This document shows, in pieces, positions 42,801 to 44,700 of a stretch of DNA of 44,700 bases. This DNA is from Clostridia bacterium (GTDB lineage Bacteria > Bacillota > Clostridia > Christensenellales > CAG-138), in NCBI GenBank assembly GCA_017524445.1, contig JAFXVP010000049.1, positions 1 to 44,700 on the forward strand. The letters run 5' to 3'. Positions within the stretch are counted from its first letter, which is position 1, and every line of letters begins with the position of its first letter. Below the pieces are notes generated by a model, which had not been told where the DNA came from, made no database searches, and worked only from the letters and a program-made list of their open reading frames with translations. A program made the position numbers and the translations under genes.

Positions 42801-44115
42801 CGAGCTTCGCGATGGAAACGCCCGCGTTGCCGTTTGCGCCGCGCTCAATCCACGCGACCTTATTGTCGTAGTTCTTATGCAGGTATTCGCCCGTGCCGTC
42901 GTAGTGGTTCTTGAACGCGTTGATCTCGGCGACCGCCGTGGATTTCCACGTTGTGTCGGAGCTCGCGACTCCCATGATCTCGTTCGGACGCGCGAGGTAC
43001 AGCGCCGTCGAGTTCGCTCTCGCGCCGACGATCGCCCACGCCTTTACGATCTTATCGGATTCAAGACCGCTGGACGCGCCGTCCTCATAGGTGTCGTGCG
43101 ATTCGACCCAGACCACGTTGCCCGCCGCGTTGCTGCAGCGGACGTAGGTGCCGTCTCCGAGCATGCCGGCGTTCGTCCCATTGAGCGCGTCGCGCATGCG
43201 TCCGCCGTAGTTGCTGTCGGTCAGCGCCATGTAGTTATTGGTGAACTCGTCGACCCACGATTCGCCGGCGTTGCCGCTCAGCGATTCGCCGTAGATGAAC
43301 AGGTTCTCCGCGCCGACGTAAGGACGGATGCCAACGATGTCGCCGTCCGTGTCGTCGCCGTTGAGGATCGCAGGCCAGAAGTCGCTCGAAGCGTCGGGAT
43401 CGCCCGGAAGCTCGATGTGCTTTGCCGCGTCAAAGCGGAAGCCGTCGACGCCGCAGTCCACGCACTCTTTGAGAAGCGCGTAGACCTGCTCCTGAATGTA
43501 CTCGTTCGACGTGTTCAGGTCCGGCATGCCCATCTGGTTCTGCGTCATGTTGTAGCGGCTGCCGTCGTTGACGCCGTCCGTGTTGTGATGGAAGTATTCC
43601 GGATGGTCCTGGTATTCCTCGTCGACCTGCTCGCTCAAGTTGACCTCGCCGTCCACGTAGTAGCCGCCGCCGGTCTTGTTCGCAAGGTGGTTCACGACGA
43701 TGTCGACGATGACGTAAAGGCCGAGAGCTTCCGCTTCGTCACAGAGCGCCTCGAGCTCGTCCTTCGTTCCGAGGAACGAGGTCGGCACGCCGTCCACGTC
43801 CGGCGCGACGCGAAGACCCAGCGGCTGATAGAGCTTCCACCACTGACCCTTGCTGTCCATGTAGGACGCGTCGTAGTCCTTGCCCTGCTGCACCGGCGAG
43901 GTCTGCACGGCGACGTAGCCCGCCGCCGCGATGTCCGCTAGGTTCGCCCGGATCTCGTTATACGTCCAGTTGAAGCAGTGTAGGATCGCGCCGCCCTCGA
44001 TCGCGTCGTGCGGCGTTACCGTTTCCGCAACCGCGGTCTTCGGTGCGACGATGGCGGGCAGCATGCTCAGCACCATCAGAACCGCAAGCAGGACTGCCAA
44101 CCGTTTCCGTTTCAT
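39871..44115 (-). CDS. secreted multidomain GH13 alpha-amylase
   Basis: A 1,414-residue secreted amylase. The signal peptide is residues 1-30 (cleavage after AVA). A GH13 barrel (about 35-480) has GLYVIVDIVVNH, nucleophile D229 in GVDGFRFDAAKH, acid/base E277 in FIYGES and D341 in VESHDTY. Next comes a starch-binding-like module (about 505-620: FEMWLFNNNGGMFVSL), then two 'GYxLDTL' beta repeats of the InlB/BacR kind (about 755-815 and 1030-1085), and a C-terminal surface domain (about 1100-1400). ATG 44115 is chosen: AGGAGG is seven bases away, while ATG 44121 is only one. No LPxTG anchor is seen. It degrades starch outside the cell. The leader carries an attenuator-like structure. Confidence 0.9.
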   Translation of the reverse strand: MKRKRLAVLLAVLMVLSMLPAIVAPKTAVAETVTPHDAIEGGAILHCFNWTYNEIRANLADIAAAGYVAVQTSPVQQGKDYDASYMDSKGQWWKLYQPLGLRVAPDVDGVPTSFLGTKDELEALCDEAEALGLYVIVDIVVNHLANKTGGGYYVDGEVNLSEQVDEEYQDHPEYFHHNTDGVNDGSRYNMTQNQMGMPDLNTSNEYIQEQVYALLKECVDCGVDGFRFDAAKHIELPGDPDASSDFWPAILNGDDTDGDIVGIRPYVGAENLFIYGESLSGNAGESWVDEFTNNYMALTDSNYGGRMRDALNGTNAGMLGDGTYVRCSNAAGNVVWVESHDTYEDGASSGLESDKIVKAWAIVGARANSTALYLARPNEIMGVASSDTTWKSTAVAEINAFKNHYDGTGEYLHKNYDNKVAWIERGANGNAGVSIAKLDGAGAVSLELEWMADGYYEDEITGNVFTVSNGTITGNVGPTGVAVVYNTTSYTPPTPSEYITADPIYFVPTGWWTNDSARFEMWLFNNNGGMFVSLTDADNDGTYEGALPEGNWTGVIFVHMDPNGSEHDWDSKWNQTDNLVPDPGTNCFTITAGSSSGTWSVYGGTPNPDAGYYLVGSMTGWAIVPEYKMTRTNAETEEYMIETELIRTSSYSSQVKAVYSPDGVTKQTWYPDGFDNNYGDYDGELTVSGVYKIYFRPNYDGGSDWHDNCLYAEQSKYFVTVSDADKNGVVTVNKDTAAEGDTVTVTVTPHEGYMLDTLVYRYETEPDTMNFESVAIENGSFTMPAYNVTVIATFVQDGALADGYYLVPDSDPTVENINPAHRLTLFTDLDQEGHVFNYFTTYAVTGNFGENTYRIVKVAGNAIVPFDLDQEPLVVTTTGATETVYLATEPAGQYTWIYDYGSGVSALNGYYLVIGNSPVPEITEDYAFEETETAGLYLFEGILYGSDIFVCRLENGRCVARYPAGSYMDSTEVAQNLGAEQFNSGFYRLTRVWFRPDGQGTPVGTDYYGDYGKWFHGYFMYEVLNRVMINESEHGTVTADKMTAEAGETVTLTITPDPGYELDTLTVVNDYNETVEVTDNAFEMTIWEAKVTATFKEAAAAEPEFKTHALALEGKIGVNFFMDLSGLSDDEKAASYMTFAITGAQPVSAEPVPFDANNMNVTGTYYGFSCYVTSIQMADTITATYHYGDGLTVSHTYSIAQYIDSFDNISDQFDDKTVNLVHALADYGHYMQAFLADQKGWNLSDESVHKEMDKYYADGYEYDSIAEILSVKAIYRDFQDENIVKAPYTVILDSDTAIRVFFKPAAGFNGDVSAFWDNKGEVYLTRGSDGRYMVEIANIPAHLLGDTHTINVFTGEDCFKPGVYGAYTQVNVSAMSYVYGILTSAAYADNLAAKAGVASLFAYWQAAQAYKESH

Positions 44116-44147
44116 ATCCATTCCTCCTTATTGCTTTGAAGCCGAAC

Positions 44148-44187
44148 AAAAAACGCGCGGATCGCCCTTACCGGGCAAACGCGCGCG
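44148..44187 (-). terminator. intrinsic terminator inside the amylase mRNA leader
   Basis: Read leftward: CGCGCG (44187-44182), inner GCCC GGTAA GGGC, CGCGCG (44159-44154), then TTTTTT (44153-44148). It lies after the predicted promoter and before the amylase ribosome site, so it should stop transcription unless relieved. Confidence 0.7.
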
Positions 44188-44257
44188 TCGTTTTGCATAC
44201 CAAGGAAAGCGGGCGATACGAACCCGCCGTGCGGCTTGTCCACGCGCTGCTTTCCAT
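44168..44257 (-). CDS. putative 29-residue leader peptide of the amylase gene
   Basis: On the minus strand ATG at 44257, with AGGAG ten bases upstream, opens 29 codons that stop with TAA at 44168-44170, inside the loop of the leader terminator. The peptide begins MESSAWTSR and ends CKTTRAFAR, Arg/Ser/Thr-rich, not obviously tuned to one amino acid. Position and stop site match attenuator leader peptides, but chance cannot be ruled out for so short a frame. Confidence 0.4.
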   Translation of the reverse strand: MESSAWTSRTAGSYRPLSLVCKTTRAFAR

Positions 44258-44285
44258 GCTTTGTCAGCTCCTTTTCCGATTATAT

Positions 44286-44314
44286 ATATTATCACTGTTC
44301 CCGCAAAATTGCAA
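44286..44314 (-). promoter_or_regulatory. promoter of the amylase gene
   Basis: On the minus strand TTGCAA (44314-44309), a 17-base spacer and TAATAT (44291-44286), giving a start near 44279 and a leader of about 165 bases. Confidence 0.6.
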
Positions 44315-44340
44315 GTGGTATATACAAATAGGAACGGAGC

Positions 44341-44425
44341 GCTTGCCGCGTTATGATTGCCTGCGGCAAGTGAGCAGTTCAGCGTTATAATTGCCTGCGG
44401 CAAGTTTGCAGGCAAGGCAATCATA
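44341..44425 (+). repeat. mini-hairpin repeats ATTGCC-TGC-GGCAAG
   Basis: TTGCCTGCGGCAAG occurs twice (about 44357-44370 and 44390-44403), each after TTATGA or TTATAA. A third inverted match is TTGCAGGCAAGGCAATC. The hairpins resemble the ATGAATTG array at 28273. From 44315 to the window end I see only repeats and no gene. Confidence 0.65.
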
Positions 44426-44447
44426 TCATAACGTTCGCCTGTTATAT

Positions 44448-44500
44448 GCCTTCCCCCTTGGGTGGGGAAGGTGTCAGCGCAAGCTGACGGATGAGGGGGG
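44448..44500 (+). repeat. two-hairpin intergenic element
   Basis: CCTTCCCC, CTTGGGT, GGGGAAGG; then GTCAGC GCAA GCTGAC as the second hairpin; then GGATGAGG. Confidence 0.85.
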
Positions 44501-44536
44501 GATTGTCGATCCCCGCACCGCTGTTATGCTTCTTGA

Positions 44537-44560
44537 CGGGTCGTCGAGGACGACGACCCG
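44537..44560. repeat. palindromic repeat CGGGTCGTCG / CGACGACCCG
   Basis: Perfect 10-bp arms with an AGGA loop, followed by TACGGG. It belongs to the short-palindrome family. Confidence 0.7.
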
Positions 44561-44583
44561 TACGGGTTGAAATGGAATCGTAG

Positions 44584-44602
44584 GGGAAGATACCGTCTTC
44601 CC
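44584..44602. repeat. palindromic repeat GGGAAGA / TCTTCCC
   Basis: 7-bp arms with a TACCG loop, preceded by GTAGG. A degenerate relative lies at about 39625-39650 before CCCTACGG. Confidence 0.55.
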
Positions 44603-44626
44603 GGTCCGCTGTCATGTTTTTACGGC

Positions 44627-44645
44627 GGGCGGATGATATCCGCCC
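44627..44645. repeat. palindromic repeat GGGCGGAT / ATCCGCCC
   Basis: 8-bp perfect arms with a three-base centre, followed by CCTACGG. Confidence 0.65.
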
Positions 44646-44663
44646 CTACGGTCCGCTGTTATA

Positions 44664-44700
44664 TGCCTTCCCCTCTGGGTGGGGAAGGTGTCAGCGCAAG
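44664..44700 (+). repeat. two-hairpin intergenic element, cut by the window end
   Basis: CCTTCCCC, TCTGGGT, GGGGAAGG, then GTCAGCGCAAG at the edge: a near copy of the element at 44448. Confidence 0.8.

Noticed and set aside
40009..43941. A 1,310-codon open frame on the plus strand opposite the amylase gene.
   Set aside because: It is Arg/Val/Asp-rich without any domain, has no ribosome site, and covers a gene whose minus-strand product has clear GH13 motifs. It is a by-product of GC-rich codon use.
44195..44275. A tRNA-like T-arm (GGCGGGTTCGTATCGCCCGC region) or a T-box in the amylase leader.
   Set aside because: No acceptor stem, anticodon arm or CCA end can be folded, and the T-box core AGGGTGG-ACCGCG is not present.

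Overview
The window looks like chromosomal DNA of a Gram-positive, low-motility-gene, gut-type Clostridia (Bacillota; an Oscillospirales- or Christensenellales-like uncultured organism is my inference). The reasons are strong GGAGG ribosome sites before almost every gene, clean TTGnnn-17-TATAAT promoters, SpoIIE-family proteins, lipoproteins, a secreted modular amylase, and the intergenic two-hairpin elements (CTTCCCC...GGGGAAG plus GGATGAGG) that I know to be common in that group. Most of the window is GC-rich; about 11.1-13.6 kb and 31.6-32.9 kb are visibly richer in A+T.

Region 1 (1-9534) is the 3' end of an extracellular contractile injection system (eCIS) locus. In order it holds the tail of a Pro/Glu/Asp-rich protein, a DUF4255 (Pvc16-type) sheath-terminator protein, an unknown beta-rich protein, a PAAR-like DUF4280 protein, a Pvc15-type AAA+ ATPase, two SpoIIE/PP2C-like membrane proteins (one also carrying a histidine-kinase-like ATPase fold), then, behind its own promoter, a DUF4157 eCIS cargo protein and a small YbjN/chaperone-like protein. 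The core sheath, tube and baseplate genes would lie upstream of the window. At 9567-9944 a second copy of the cargo leader is cut off and joined to the antisense 5' end of a different gene, a recombination scar.

Region 2 (10.0-14.4 kb) is an accessory stretch: a WYL regulator, a PD-(D/E)XK nuclease-like protein, three small acidic genes that together carry four copies of one ~55-residue helical domain, a SLOG-fold protein with a TTG start, and a divergent ribbon-helix-helix protein with a 19-bp palindromic operator candidate between them.

Region 3 (14.4-31.6 kb) is a housekeeping/metabolic stretch in which many small genes are tightly packed with ATGA overlaps: MATE exporter, AlkD-like repair protein, flavodoxin-like reductase with a Cys-rich partner, FlK-like thioesterase, double GNAT, DUF1284, radical SAM, PAP2 phosphatase, a HAD-methyltransferase fusion, M3 oligopeptidase, two P-loop kinases, methyltransferase, ABM-domain protein, esterase, hexapeptide acetyltransferase and an FAD-dependent oxidoreductase.

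Region 4 (31.6-44.7 kb) holds a repeat-bearing lipoprotein, a GNAT / 2-enoate reductase-like / SDR / aldehyde dehydrogenase operon, an IMP-dehydrogenase, and a 1,414-residue secreted GH13 amylase whose transcript leader appears to contain a 29-codon ORF that ends inside an intrinsic terminator. Four intergenic stretches are filled with small palindromic repeats.

The best candidates for new biology are the paired, catalytically degenerate SpoIIE-like proteins inside the eCIS locus, the cargo/chaperone pair and its recombined duplicate, the four-copy small-domain cluster, and the amylase leader.
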